Numbered from the stretch's first letter, positions 10,290-21,690 are shown. The stretch is DNA of 64,000 nt from Ryuthela nishihirai (GCA_038380435.1 JAWZYU010000019.1:34559801-34623800), one strand, 5' to 3'. Notes: generated from the letters alone by a model not told the origin. Translations and numbers: made by a program.

Positions 10290-11150
10290 AACAATGTAAA
10301 AGTATTGATAATTTTTTTAGATATCCTGATACTTTTCAATCTTCTTAAGAAAAGCAAAAACCAAAGACCAGATAGGCACTTTCAGTGAATTGGAGGGGTA
10401 GTCCAGAATATTTTGTAGGATGAATTCTTTGCCAGTTAATTTTCTGAAGTTTTCCTGAAAAACTATTTCTTTCTGCTATATAGTTTTGATATTTCATGAT
10501 TATGTGTTCTGTGTTCTCTATTTTTTCACATATTGCGCAGTTGGGAGAATCCGCTTTTATAAATGTAAAAATAGTTTTTTTTTTCTTTTTTTAAAGGTGT
10601 GATCTGCTACCATTCTGGTTATTTTCGTTTGCTGTTCTTTTTTAAATTTCTTTAATTCTAGGTCTCTTTTTATGGAATTTCTTCATACTCAGGCTCTGTG
10701 GTTTTTCTCTATGGAGTGTTTGTTTAATAAGTATGCTTCATATTCTTTCGTTTTCACTTCTTCATTTGTTTCTTTTTAGTTCAAGTGTTGTCATTATACG
10801 GTACTCAGTGTTGATTATGTTGCTATAAAGGGCCTCTTTAACTAAATGATCGACCAATTTTAGTGGGTGACCAATTTAGCGTGATTTCATTGTGGTTAAT
10901 TGTCATATGGGTATTGATTTCATCTAAAAGTTTCGTAGCTAAATTTTCTTCATGTTTCCTAGGCATATTTTGTTAGTGCAGTCAGTGCTGATTTGCTCTT
11001 AGTAAATATGGAGATACTTTTATTTTTAAGATTTTGGCAGAACTTCGGAGCTTCAATGATGGCAGCAATTTCTCTATCCATTATATTAAGTTTATTTTTT
11101 TAGTTTGAAGTCTGTTTTCACGTTGAGAACAGAATACAAGCACCAACAGT
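10290..11150 (-). pseudogene. decayed non-LTR retrotransposon 3' region (RNase H and terminal Cys/His motif)
   Basis: Read on the minus strand with several frameshifts, the block shows parts of a LINE ORF2 C-terminus in the expected order. At about 11090-10990 lies an RNase H-like stretch (MDREIAAIIEA, then TKSKSALTAL). At about 10870-10780 is KLVDHLVKEAL, similar to the end of RNase H domains. At about 10546-10440 is NCAICEKIENTEHIIMKYQN, a C-x2-C...H arrangement typical of the terminal zinc-binding motif of jockey- or I-like elements. The RT part is not seen, so the copy is 5'-truncated or decayed. It differs from the RTE-like family at 42-52 kb, which has no RNase H. Confidence 0.6.
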
Positions 11151-11300
11151 GTTGTTGTAACCCAGTCTCTTAGAGCCACTTTTTCCTTCAGGCGAATTAT
11201 TTCCTTATAATAAATTAATCATTTAAAATAATAGTGGTAGTGAATTCAGTATTTTTTTCCTTCAAAATGTGACAACGTAACTGAATGAAATGACCAATTT

Positions 11301-11663
11301 GGCAATCTTGTTAAGCAGGTAAATCGCCGCACTATCTTACTAAAAAAAACGATAATTTTAAAATGAAACGATAATTTCAACGAAAACGAAACGAAACGAA
11401 AAAGGAACAATAATTTTAAAATGTTTTAGGTCATTTTATTTTTTTGCACCTTTGACCAATGTACCATTTTTATCTTCACTGTAGGCCAAAAAACCTACAA
11501 ATGAATAATAAATTAAAATATACTTAAAAATACCGATCTTCCTATATGCGTCCTAAAAAGTAGAAAACAAACCTAAAGCCTATCGATGGTGCAATCAGTC
11601 GCTGAATTCTCATTCACTTCATAGGAAGATAGTGCGGCGATTTACCTGCTTAACAAGATTGCC
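11301..11663. mobile_element. foldback/MITE-like element with perfect 38-bp inverted repeats
   Basis: Bases 11301-11338 and 11626-11663 are perfect reverse complements over 38 bp (outer end GGCAATCTTGTTAAGCAGGT). The interior is AT-rich, with no coding capacity. A target-site duplication is not clear. Part of the interior (about 11545-11632) reappears inverted just outside the right end at about 11680-11765, so the structure is more complex than a simple MITE. Confidence 0.75.
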
Positions 11664-11679
11664 GGCGCCCTATTTTTCT

Positions 11680-11765
11680 TTGAAGTGAATACAAACTCAT
11701 TGACTGATTGCATGTATCATTATGTTTTAAATTTATTTTCTACTCTTAGGGCGCATATAAGCAGA
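11680..11765. repeat. inverted partial copy of the adjacent foldback interior
   Basis: TGAAGTGAATACAAACTCAT, then GACTGATTGCAT, then GGGCGCATATAAGCAG correspond to the reverse complement of 11545-11632 at roughly 70 % by eye. The right 38-bp inverted repeat lies between the two copies. Confidence 0.6.
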
Positions 11766-11811
11766 TAAGTAATTTTTTAATTTATTTTCTTTTTCATGAA
11801 AAATATTCGCT

Positions 11812-12520
11812 TTCAGAAACTTTCATTTGATATATGACTCATAAACATCGACCACATTTTTCTCCTTTTTTTTTTACAGTCGTGTTTGAGGTAGCCTATG
11901 TCACTGGAAACCTCACGACCTTTAATTTGAGATATAACTCATTAAAGTCGACCCCTCCCTCTAAATTGTCGTCCCTTTTTGCGGAAGGGGAGAATGGTGA
12001 TGGGCATAATTCGAAGTAGTCTTACACTTAATCCGTAAATGAAGACCCTCGCATTCGGATGATATAGCAGAAGAACAACATTTTCCCATTTTAATGGAGG
12101 AAGAAATCAAAAGGGATTATATTTTTATTTACGTAACATCCCCCACGTCACAAGCTTCCATTTGACATACAACTTGTTACGTTCGGTCCTCGCTTTCCGA
12201 AGATACAGCGAAACAGTTGCTTTCACATTTACCCTTTTTCAGGAGGAAGAGGAAAGGGAAAATGTTTATATCCTGTGACACTCCCCATGGAGCATGCTTT
12301 CGTTTGACTCAGCTTGTCCCTTTCGGCTCTTGCATTTCGAAAATATATAATGAAACAATCGTTTTAATATTTCACTTATTTTAGGGGAGAAGAAAAAACG
12401 AGGTTTACATTTTTATACCTATGACACCTCCCACTTCACAAACTTTCATTTGACACATTAATTATTGTTTGTTCCTCGCGGGCGAAAGATATGATGGAAT
12501 AACTATTTTGACAAATCCAC
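11812..12520. repeat. diverged tandem array, about 144-bp unit
   Basis: The phrase CTTTCATTTGACAYA recurs near 11818, 11920 (CTTTAATTTGAGAT), 12153, 12297 and 12441. The last three are spaced 144 bp. Each unit also holds a TTCGAAAGATAT-like block, an AGGGGAGAAG block and a TGACACCTCCCACTTCAC block. The repeats are too diverged and stop-rich to be coding. Small satellite-like array. Confidence 0.75.
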
Positions 12521-13326
12521 AAAAGACGAGCGAATAGAAATGGGAAGATAGGTAAAAATACAATATGGCCCATTGTAAAATGCAACGGAGTAACCCACTT
12601 GTACTTCAAGTATCAATAGCTCGTTTAGTATCAATAGCTCGTTTAGTACAAAATTGCTCTTAAGTTCTGACTCACATAATAGGAAACGTTGTAGGTGAGA
12701 ACAAAAAAAAACCATGCGCTGCTAAATATTATTCAAGTATGTTAATCTCCCATAAGTTAGGCGCCACAGAGGCTCCTTAACATATCTGCAAAGAAAGAAA
12801 TATCATTGTACGAGGGAGTACAAAATGTTTTTAACAATTGTCTGTAAATTTGCATTTGTTCCGCCGAAGTTAATGAGCAACGGCTTATTTGACAGCTTGT
12901 CATTACGTGTTAAAAATAAAGGTCGTATCATTGTTTCTCTCTTCGATGGCTATGCGTAAAGTTCGGTTTGCGAAATCTGTGCATTGCTGCTATGGAGCCT
13001 ACTAAAGGAGAGGGAATATTTTACATTTTCAGAAGGATACATCATAGGGATAGAGCGAAAAAATTCTTGTTAATTTATCACAAGAATAAGGGAACCCAAC
13101 TGACTTTAGTTAAGACAGAACATCTGTTTAGAACAGATAATTTTTTCATTATTAATTGTGCCTAAAATCTTATAGATCGTCTTATAGATCTTATACCCTG
13201 AAATGCCACTGAATTAGGATAGGAGACGTTATCCAAATTCAGTACCGCAAGTCCCGCATTTGCGTTCATGATGGCTGAACTCTGGTCATATAAAGCTGTC
13301 AGCTTTGGCTTCCCCAAACATTCGTC
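12521..13326. other. mostly featureless; one 20-bp tandem duplication
   Basis: ATCAATAGCTCGTTTAGT occurs twice in tandem at about 12610-12650. Bases 13200-13326 are probably the 5' non-coding part of the Tc1-like element that follows. Nothing else recognised. Confidence 0.5.
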
Positions 13327-14230
13327 GTGAGAAGCGTAATGGGAAAGGCGAGGGATTTAAATGCATTTGACAAAGAGCAGATCGTAGGTGCCCGACGGAT
13401 GGGACACTCGATCTCCGAAATTGTCAACGAACTTGTATTTTCTTGTATGACAGTTTCAAGAGTGTTCTGGGAATATGGAAATTTCGGAAAAAAAAAACAA
13501 GCACCCAGACAAACTGCAAAAAACAACCAGACTTGAATGATCGTGGACTTCGCCATCTGATCCGCATCGTACAGACCCATAGGGGCCAGACATTATCTGA
13601 AATCACCTCCCATCTGAAGGCGCGTTCCAGCTGGGAAGTCAGTGCACAGACCGTGCAACACTCACTTCATCGTCTCGGCTTTGGGAGCCGTCGACCTCCG
13701 AGTGTCCCACTTCCAACAGCACGACAGTGGGCTCAACGCCTTGCCTGGGCTAAAGAACATCGAAACTGGACCATCGAAAATTGGCAACGGATAACCTAGA
13801 GTGATGAATCCCGATTTAAACTTCATCACGCCGATGGGAGACTGAGGGTATGACGCCAACCACATGAAGCCATGGATCCTGCGTGTCAGGTCGGAACAGT
13901 ACAAACTGGTGGTGGCTCAGTGATAGACTGGGTGTCTTCAGTTGGATGTCTGTGGGACCTTTGGTACGTGTACCGACGACTCTCAATGCATCCCGGTACG
14001 TAGAACTCATGGCTGACCATTTACACCCATTTATGGCATTATACATCCAAATGGAGATGGCGTCTACCAGCAAGACAACTGTTCATCTCACAGGTCCAGG
14101 TTGGCTACTGCACGGTTGCAAGAGCATTCTGCTGACTTTGAAATAATGAACTAGACACCTAGAAACCCAGATTTAAATCCCATCGAAAATCAAGGGTGTT
14201 TGTGTTACACTTGCTGTATCATTTCAAAAT
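13327..14230 (+). pseudogene. Tc1-like transposase pseudogene
   Basis: A degenerate transposase spread over several frames. The N-terminal helix-turn-helix starts MGKARDLNAFDKEQIVGARR at 13339. It is followed by a second DNA-binding region and QTVQHSLHRLGFGSRRP at about 13655. The first catalytic aspartate is in the stretch around 13799 (WxSDESRF, where the W position is now TAG). The second is in VYQQDN at about 14070 and the DE-end region is PRNPDLNPIEN at about 14160-14190. At least two frameshifts and stops at 13797-13799 and 14149-14151 make it inactive. Terminal inverted repeats were not found. Confidence 0.85.
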
Positions 14231-14544
14231 CATGTGCACGACATCACTGGCCTTCTTAGCTACGAAAGTACAATGTTATGAAAAGGATAAGTTGGGAGTT
14301 AGGATGATGCCTAAGTCTGTCACTTTATTCAATATCCGAGGAATCAAGAAGTTGTATATTATTGGGTGAGTTGTATATTATGGTCTGTATTAAAGATTGT
14401 AGTTTTACCCTTTGAGTTAGGTAGAGCATTATAAGTGAGCTCCATTGTGCAATTTTATCGCACACCTCCTGAAGGAACCTCAGAGAGGGATTAGGTCCTC
14501 AGAGTTGGAAAGAGAAATATAGAATTTGAAAACTTCAGACGAAA
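14231..14544. other. no recognisable feature (possible Tc1 3' flank)
   Basis: No open frame. A short duplication of GTTGTATATTAT occurs at about 14350-14380. Confidence 0.4.
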
Positions 14545-14757
14545 TCTAGACGACCATCAGTTCGATGGATGTTGAACAGTGGATCCTTCTACAGGAGAAT
14601 CAAACCATGTGCCTTTAAAGAAATGCTGGGTGATCTTAGCACGCATCTATCTCCTAACACTTGTCCAGTGTATACCCAGCACAGCTCTAAGCCTTTCAGG
14701 TCTTTGTGAGCTGGCCATTTAGTACACCGTGGGCACAATATTGTACTCAGAGATATA
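14545..14757 (+). repeat. SINE-A, old diverged fragment
   Basis: Recognisable body landmarks in order: GTTCGATGGATGTT, CCATGTGCCTTTAAAGAAATG, GAGCTGGCCATTTAGTACAC and the CACAATATTGTACTCAGAG end. The head is missing. Confidence 0.65.
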
Positions 14758-15145
14758 CTAATCCTTAAATAATAAGAATTTTTTTTTGCACACAGTAATG
14801 ACTTTAAAACACAGATCTATTGCATCTTATTCTTTTGGGCTTTATACTGCAAACTGTATCATCACATTCAAACAACAGAATACAATGTCACGGAAATAAA
14901 AATGAAATACATACTATACAGTGAGCAAAGTTATCACGAAAATACATTTCCCTCTCTAAGTACTAGCTCACACCACCTCCGGTTCTATAACTGCTCTTCC
15001 ATTGAAGAATGCGCTCATTACTGAATGCCGTAACTGACCTTCTCTGTGACTCCTCCCATCAGGCAATCCCCCACCTCAGCCGAACTTCAAGTCTGTCGAT
15101 AACTATCTCTTTCCCCCATTTAGCTCCTGTTGTAGGGTCTGCTGC
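14758..15145. other. no recognisable feature
   Basis: AT-rich, turning to more balanced composition from about 14940. Confidence 0.4.
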
Positions 15146-15373
15146 ATGCCAAGAGACGGCGGAGAACTAGCCTCTAGGCTACAGGAAGTCGTAATGCGTA
15201 TTTCGCTGAATAATGCTATGACATCAGCAGGTAACAACAACCTTGACACCGCCGCAGAAACGATCAAGAGACGACGCAGGTCAGGATCACGTACACGTGG
15301 TGTCATGGCCATGTTTGCTCTACGAAAGGAACGGTCCGAAGCACTGTTGTTTGGTCGGGGGGAGAATGTGTAA
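15146..15373 (+). CDS. small open frame, hypothetical (75 codons)
   Basis: ATG at 15146, stop TAA at 15371-15373, in a locally GC-richer block. The peptide is basic in the middle (AAETIKRRRRSGSRTRG) and has no known domain that I recognise. AATAAA occurs about 95 bases downstream at 15467. A second frame overlaps, so the case for coding is weak. It may equally be an untranslated exon or chance. Confidence 0.25.
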   Translation: MPRDGGELASRLQEVVMRISLNNAMTSAGNNNLDTAAETIKRRRRSGSRTRGVMAMFALRKERSEALLFGRGENV

Positions 15374-15703
15374 AAAAGTAGTAATTCCGTCTGCGCATTT
15401 TGGTAGGTTGTTTTATATAGGACGTGAGAATTTTTGGGTTTTAATGCTTTTTTATTTGAAGGGTGAAATAAATTTGAATGCTATTTTTCTTGCGTAAATA
15501 TTCAGGTTTTATTTTTATCTAGTTAATTCTTTTGTATGAATGAATTAAACTCAATTATTTGTATCAAGGTTCTCACCTTACATACTTTTGAATCTATTAT
15601 CCTAGTATTTCTAACTTTAATCAACTGATCAATCAACAAAATTGCTCACATCTATAATCTAGCTTGTTGTAATAACAGATATCTGTAGATATGAAAAAAT
15701 TCG

Positions 15704-15795
15704 GATTGTTTCAGCATTAGTTTACCTCTGAGAGGCAGTATTGCGCACAAGATGGACTAAATGACCAGGTCACAAAGACCCCCAAAGTTTCCAAA
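15704..15795 (-). repeat. SINE-A, 3' fragment
   Basis: GGATTGTTTCAGCATTAG, then TTTACCTCTGAGAGGCAGT and a GGACTAAATGACCAGGTC block: the tail-proximal part of SINE-A in minus orientation. It stops abruptly after the AAAGTTTCC stretch. Confidence 0.7.
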
Positions 15796-15967
15796 TGTTC
15801 AGAACTTGGTTGAGGATCAACTAAATATAGCTACGATGCTATCTTTAGTGAAATAGTAAGGCTCATATCTGTCCTGATGTTGATTATTGACCTGACTCAA
15901 TATCGTTAATGTCTTAACATTATTATAATCGTTAATGCTTTTTTTAAAGACCCACAGTGGGGTTTCC

Positions 15968-16110
15968 TATATTGTCTCGGTAGCTTAGTGGATAGCGAGC
16001 TTGACTGCAGAAAAAGGGTACTTGTTTCCAATCCCGGATAAGAAAAGAATGTTTTCATTTTGTTGAGATCGCCTTCTTCACAGATCTTTGACGTTTTATG
16101 TTGTCAACTT
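15968..16110 (+). repeat. diverged SINE-B-like copy (tRNA-like head)
   Basis: CTCGGTAGCTTAGTGGATAG and then CCAATCCCGGATAAG resemble the A-box and B-box parts of the SINE-B head, followed by a CGCCTTCTTCACAGATC body. Other half lost. Confidence 0.5.
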
Positions 16111-17398
16111 CTTCCGTGATAAGTGGACTCCCGAGAAGTGATTTCCTATAAAATTTTACTTTACTGTCCAGTTTAAAATAACTTTTAGATTAGAGTTTGC
16201 GAAAATTCTTTTCGTTCAAGCATGCAGAAAGCATCACTTTCTCAATTAAGTCTAGGGAACAAATGTGTTCTTTGCAAATGAATCTAGATTCAGTTTGAAC
16301 ACCGAATCTGGACGCATGTTCACCTACAGAGAACTAGGAACTCTCTACTACAGTTATAACAACAGAGAAAGGAATCATTAGAGTAATTGTAGATGGACTT
16401 GAGTGACATCATGATGACCATTCGTACAAAGCTTCACATTATTTAGGAAGGCACCCTGCTATTCAGCGATACAGAGACAAGATTCTTGCTTCCTATTCGA
16501 GGCTTTTAAAGGGTTCTTTCATTTCTTATTTCATGTGACGTCCCCACAGGGCTTATGAGCTCGTCCGATTTCCTTGAAATTGCAGATATTAATAGGATGG
16601 CTTGGGAAGCCAAATCCTCGGACCTGATTCTAATTTAACATATGTGGGAAGTGTTTTGAGAAAACGAATTTCAGAAGAATCCCCCCTCGGCGGGTCCTGG
16701 TTGGTCTCAGAACCCTGTATGAACTCAGATCTGCACTGAGGAGTGGCATTCTTTAGCAAAAGAACTTCAACGGTCTCATCAGTAGTATGAGCAAGATAGT
16801 TGCGAGAGTTGTATGGCTACCAGAGATGATCATAAACCACTATTAACATCACCTACCTCCAAACTCTAGTACCTCCGTTATGGGAAGGCTTTCTTTCATT
16901 AGCACTCTAACACCATTCGTCATTGTCGTTGCTCTATCACGTTACAATACCTTTCCCGACGACGGCCTTTAACTTAATTTGTTGAAATCCATTTTATGTC
17001 TGTTATCTTCACCTATCAAAACTTTTATTCGACCAAAATATATTAAACTTTAGGCGAACGTTCAGGTGACTATGCTACGATTTCAGAGTTTCACTCATGG
17101 TATTCATCGGTCTATGAAAATACTTTAAGATTTTCACAACGACACAATATTGACTCTTAATATGAAGTAGAAGTAATGTCCTTAAGAAGAACATACAGTG
17201 GGAACAAAATTTGACTTTTGATAAGGGGTTATTGAAGGTAGGTCTAATACACAATGAAAGAGCAAATTTTTTATAAACACAGCGTCCATCCACAAACCTG
17301 CCCTACTCAACCTAAATAATGTAGCCAGCGAACTACATTACAGGTACACGCCTGGAAAAAGGCGTATACCTGACTGCATCTGCTATGATGGTAAGCAG
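16111..17398. other. no recognisable feature
   Basis: Roughly 1.3 kb without convincing coding, repeat or RNA signals. The last 100 bases may be the 5' part of the Tc1-like element beginning near 17387. Confidence 0.4.
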
Positions 17399-18210
17399 GA
17401 CGACCTGAGCAGGTTCAACGTGGGCATATAGTTGGTGTGAGGAAGATGGGGTGCTCGATATCAGCAACTGCAGAACATCTGGGATTTCTGCATGCGACCA
17501 TCGCACATGTGTACCAGAAATGCATCAAAAATGCCCAAACCTGCAGTCGCTGCCAAAAATTTGGTCGTAACCAAGACACTGATGTTAGAGGTGAGTGCTA
17601 CCTCTCCCATATTGTAACATCGGAATGAAGGAATCGATCTAATAAGAGTAACAGCGCAGACAATAACATCAGTATTCAATGACGACATTAGTGTAAAAAC
17701 CATTCGACGTATAATGGTACAATTTGGGCTATATCAGCCAACGCCCACATCGAGTACCCTTGTTTAACAGCACGTCATCAGGCTATGAGACTGCAGTGGG
17801 TGAAGGAACATCGCTATTGGACCTTGGAAGACTAGAAATTAGTATCTTGGTGTGACGACTCAAGGTTCCACTACAATACACTGACAGGAGGTTGTGTGTA
17901 TCTGGTGTAGACCAACAAGGCCTTGGACCCCAATTGACAAGTCAGGGTGTTACAGGCTGTTGCAGGTGGTGTAATGTTCTGGGGTGTATTTACATGGACC
18001 TCCTTGGGGGCCCCTTGTAGCTACTGAGACCACCATGACCAAACAAGGCTATGCTGACGTACTGGCCGACCACCTAACCCGTCCGTGGCTATTTCCCATA
18101 AGAGGATGTCTTCTTTAAACAGGGCAATGCTGGTCTCATTGCTTCCGTTCGGCAAAGAACCACCCGAACGTTTCTAACACCTGGTAGAGTCGATGGCACG
18201 ACATGTTGCT
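17399..18210 (+). pseudogene. second Tc1-like transposase pseudogene
   Basis: DDLSRFNVG, then VRKMGCSISATAEHLGF at 17437-17490, form the N-terminal helix-turn-helix. IRRIMVQFGLYQPTP lies at about 17705, LQWVKEHRYWTLED at about 17790 and GGVMFWGVF at about 17969. The first catalytic Asp stretch is WCDDSRFHYNT near 17850. Stops and frameshifts interrupt it throughout. It is distinct in sequence from the copy at 13.3 kb, so two Tc1 lineages are represented. Confidence 0.8.
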
Positions 18211-18935
18211 GCTGCTGTTGCCCCTTTCAGTGTATATTTTCTTTATGACTTGTATTAAAAACTTTTAACGAAATGCTGTCAATTGACTAGATCAGGTCTG
18301 ACCAATCAGCAACTTTTGTAAAAGAACTCCTGTCTTCTAAAAAAAAATCTTCGATATACCGAATCTGGATAATTGCTCCCAATTCTTTTATCAAATATTT
18401 TTAAGTACGTAATTAAAAGATTACCAATTCTTAATACTCATTAGAAATGTATACTTTTGGGTTTTCATCGTTATTTTCTTGTTTACTTAATTCTTTTTTT
18501 TTCTCAATTCATTATTCATTAGAAATGTATGTTTTCGCTTTTAAGTAGAGAATTTTTCCTTCAACTCTTTAAGAGCATAGTTTTTTTGTTTTTGTTTTAA
18601 GGACTGTTTGCTAGGATGTAAGTTTAGTTTGGATGGACTTGATGTTCCTCAAATGTGGTCACTGAAGTAAATTTCATTAAATACATTGTTTCAATTTATT
18701 TGAAATGATAAGTAGATTTTCAGTAGAATATTCAATGGCAGAATATTATTTATTAACTTTCGGCCTGTTAGATATTTGCTTGAATATCAGTGGTCGAAAT
18801 ATCGGCCTATTTGGAGTTTGAATGCGACATTTTAGAGTCAGTTATGTAGTCGAGTCGAGGCAATTTTACAGTACATCACATGGAAGATGATTTAATACAT
18901 ACTATAGAATTAGATTCATTTTAACAGGAAGAAGA
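18211..18935. other. no recognisable feature
   Basis: AT-rich. TTAGAAATGTAT occurs twice about 77 bp apart (18440 and 18520) within a weak local duplication. Confidence 0.4.
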
Positions 18936-19125
18936 GTGGCGTCGTTTCCGATCGCATAAGACTGGGTTTTCGATCGTATAAGAGTAACTTCGTTTTCGAT
19001 CGCATAATGGTAACTTTGTTTTTGATCGCACGAGAGTCGCTTCGTTTTCGATCGCATAATGGTAACTTTGTTTTGATCGCACGAGAGTCGCTTCGTTTTC
19101 GATCACATGCGAGCAGCTTCGTAGA
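18936..19125. repeat. minisatellite, about 26-bp unit with 52-bp higher-order pattern
   Basis: Units of the type TTCGTTTTCGATCGCATAA with an alternating second half. GGTAACT and GAGTCGC variants alternate, so the true period is about 51-52 bp over 18990-19100. A much weaker continuation (AGTAGATTCATGGT and GTAGATCACATAGAAG phrases) extends to about 19300. Two minus-strand frames stay open and give repeated CDRKRSDSRAIK peptides. I treat these as repeat artefacts. Confidence 0.85.
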
Positions 19126-19304
19126 CGTAGATTCATGGTGTATCATGCAGAGGCATATTTATTGCAGAGAATGGAAGTAGATTCACGGTCTATCACATAA
19201 AAGCAGATTCTTTGTAGATCCATAGAAAGAGATTCATGACGACCAGAATCATACTCATAGTAGATCACATAGAAGTAGATTTATGGTAATCACTTCTATG
19301 TGAG

Positions 19305-20270
19305 TAAATCACTTCATAGTAATGAAATAATGATTTCAATTTTGAACAGATATAATAGCATGGCAAACAACCTGGAAAAGGATTGTTTTTCATCGTAATG
19401 AGCTCTCTTTTTTTCCTTCTTGCAGAGAGGATCTGCTGTATATCACTAATGACCAACCGAGTGTAATGACACGGATGGAAGATGTCAGTTCGTGTCTGCA
19501 GGAGTCCAGATTACGGGTTTCCTAGCGGTAAAATATTGTCTCTGAAGCAACATGTAGAGCATGGAGAAGTAAATACACGCTTTGAAAACTGAAACAGTTG
19601 GGTGGCCCTCCTAATTATTGGAAGAGAGGGGACTTGCTGAGATACTTAAGAAAAAACTAGGGATCGTAAAAAACATTTTTTTTTTTGTTGGGAAATTTTT
19701 TTTTAAAGGAAGCTGAAGTTCCAACGGAAAAGATGAGGTAACTATAAGTTTCAGATGTGAGAACTATAAGATTTTTTTTCCAGGTTTTGTGTTGGATACG
19801 GAAGTCAAAGAAGAGAGAATGGAAAAATTTTAGCTTAATATTCTTAAATTTAATCCGTGTTTTTGCAACCATTGTTATTCTTCTGCCTTACTTTTAATTC
19901 CCTTGTTTATTCCCTTGTTTCCAAATTTTATCAAAACATTCCCTTGTTTATTATCCACATAGATCCCTTTTCTGTTTTTTCAGAAAACCATAATGTTTGC
20001 ATAAAATAATGATGTAATGCATTTGAACGAATGGGACGCTTAAGCATGACAAACAAGCACAATGTATGTTTCATGAAATTTAACTTCCATTCATTAATAT
20101 TTCTTTAACCCCCTTCTTGATTCCTTAAGAGCATAGATTCTTATGAAAATAAAAGCTTTTGAAGGACACCTGGAAATTTAGTGTGGTTATGCCCTCAACT
20201 TGAATGTACAGTCAGTCTAAGGTTTCTCGCAAAGAGTAACAGTCAGTATCGTGCCTGACGCATAAAGTTC
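19305..20270. other. no recognisable feature
   Basis: AT-rich. A 71-codon minus frame at 19657-19872 has no motif. Confidence 0.45.
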
Positions 20271-20371
20271 TTTAGGTTCTTGGAAGGGATTGGCTCGGTC
20301 AGTCCTTAGTGGAAGTTTCTCGGTCATATTTCTCTTGGAAGGGATTGGCTCGGTCATATTTCTCTTGGCAA
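20271..20371. repeat. short tandem duplications abutting a SINE-A head
   Basis: GGGATTGGCTCGGTCA occurs at about 20286 and 20341, and AGGATTGGCTCGGTCA at about 20371. The copies are separated by TATTTCTCTTGG-containing spacers. The unit is derived from the beginning of the adjacent SINE-A head, as if the A-box region had been copied three times. Confidence 0.7.
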
Positions 20372-20726
20372 GGATTGGCTCGGTCAGTAGAGCGCCAAGC
20401 AGACCTAGTTCGAATCCCAACTGTGCCAGCGTTGAGCATTATTTTTGCTAAACTCCACTCTCCCCTAGGTGAGAAAGGGGACACAGAAGGGCTTGGAAAG
20501 TCCCCCGTATGTCAGATGGGTTAAGCTGCGACCCACGTGCAGGAAGACTTATCCTCTGCACTCTAAAGAACATGTCCGAGTGCCTTGATAGGAGGCTTCC
20601 ATCTGCCTCCAAACCACAGTGTCCGCTTCCCAATAAATACTGAGCCTTTGGATCCTCGTGATATTACTATTTGGAACATTATTTGTACAAAAGTGCCACT
20701 CAGAGGTAACAATTAAAACCCAACCC
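20372..20726 (+). repeat. SINE-A, diverged, near full length
   Basis: Head GATTGGCTCGGTCAGTAGAG, B box AGTTCGAATCCC, then a diverged body and tail AATTAAAACCCAACCC. Preceded by tandem copies of its own first bases. Confidence 0.8.
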
Positions 20727-20927
20727 TAGGTCCTCTTCGATCGGTCAACAGCCCTCCTCCCCCTCTCCATTTCCATCCGAAATTTTAGCACGCTAAAACC
20801 TTCAGAAGATTAAGAATTGAATGTGTGTAATTATTTTAATTTTAATTTGCTTGTTATACTGGTATATGCAGTTTTTACTATATGGGCTGAGAATAAAAGA
20901 TATTGTACTTAGATTTTTTGTCCAGAA

Positions 20928-21070
20928 TTTAGCGTATTTGACTGGAGAGTAGAGTAACCTGGATTCGAATCCCGGATAAAGGACGATGTTGGTTTTCTAA
21001 GTATTTGTCTTTCTGCAGAGGTTTCACGTACCCTGTAGTTCTTCTCACCCACCATTGACAACTGCGAAGT
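20928..21070 (+). repeat. possible diverged SINE-B copy
   Basis: GGATTCGAATCCCGGATAAA and a body with TTTCTGCAGAGGTTTCACG resemble SINE-B after its B box. The tail is not recognisable. Confidence 0.4.
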
Positions 21071-21174
21071 ACATGAAGCCTTAGCAGCTAACCAATGGGA
21101 TTTCTCACTGGTTAGACAACTGATAAGGACATAAAAAACTTCATGTCAAGGGCCCTTCACTTAGTTTTTGGCTC

Positions 21175-21690
21175 TCATGACTTCAGCCCATTCTGCTGAT
21201 AGTGTATACTCTACTCAAGCTCAGTTGTGCATTCATTCTCTCCTACTGACATTACCTTTGTGTCTATCATAACCCCCGATAATTCCAACAACACTTGCAA
21301 GCCTTTGTGAGTTCATTATACTTAAGCGTTATTGGGCTCATCGTTATGCGAAGTCGCTGTTGAAAATCCTATTCTATTGGCGCTGGCTTCCCAAACATGT
21401 CATTTCCATATCCTTACTGATACCGGCTTTCCAACCCAACTGTGTCTTCGTCCCTCCTTACTGACAGTGGCTTCCCAATCCCAGCTGTCTTTATCCTATC
21501 CTACTAATAGTAGCATTCCAATCCAAACTGTCTTAATTTTGTTCTTTCGACAGTGTCTTCATAATTTCAACGTTACCTTCATAATACTCGACTATCAACA
21601 GCTTCCCATATTAAATTGTGTCTCCATCTCGCTGATGTGTCTGCACTCTATCTTATTGACAGTGTCTTCCGAACCATAAATGTTCTTAAA
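21175..21690. repeat. diverged minisatellite, about 45-bp unit
   Basis: The phrase CTTACTGACAGTGGCTTCCC recurs with changes near 21413, 21458, 21503, 21543, 21629 and 21653, with weaker copies upstream from about 21180. The 115-codon plus frame at 21332-21679 simply runs through this array and is not accepted as a gene. Confidence 0.7.

Noticed and set aside
13299..13606. Minus-strand open frames over the Tc1-like region
   Set aside because: They are shadows of the plus-strand transposase remnant.
18916..19146. Repeat protein with CDRKRSDSRAIK units
   Set aside because: Two frames of the same strand are both open and the repeat is a simple DNA tandem array. No adjoining coding sequence.
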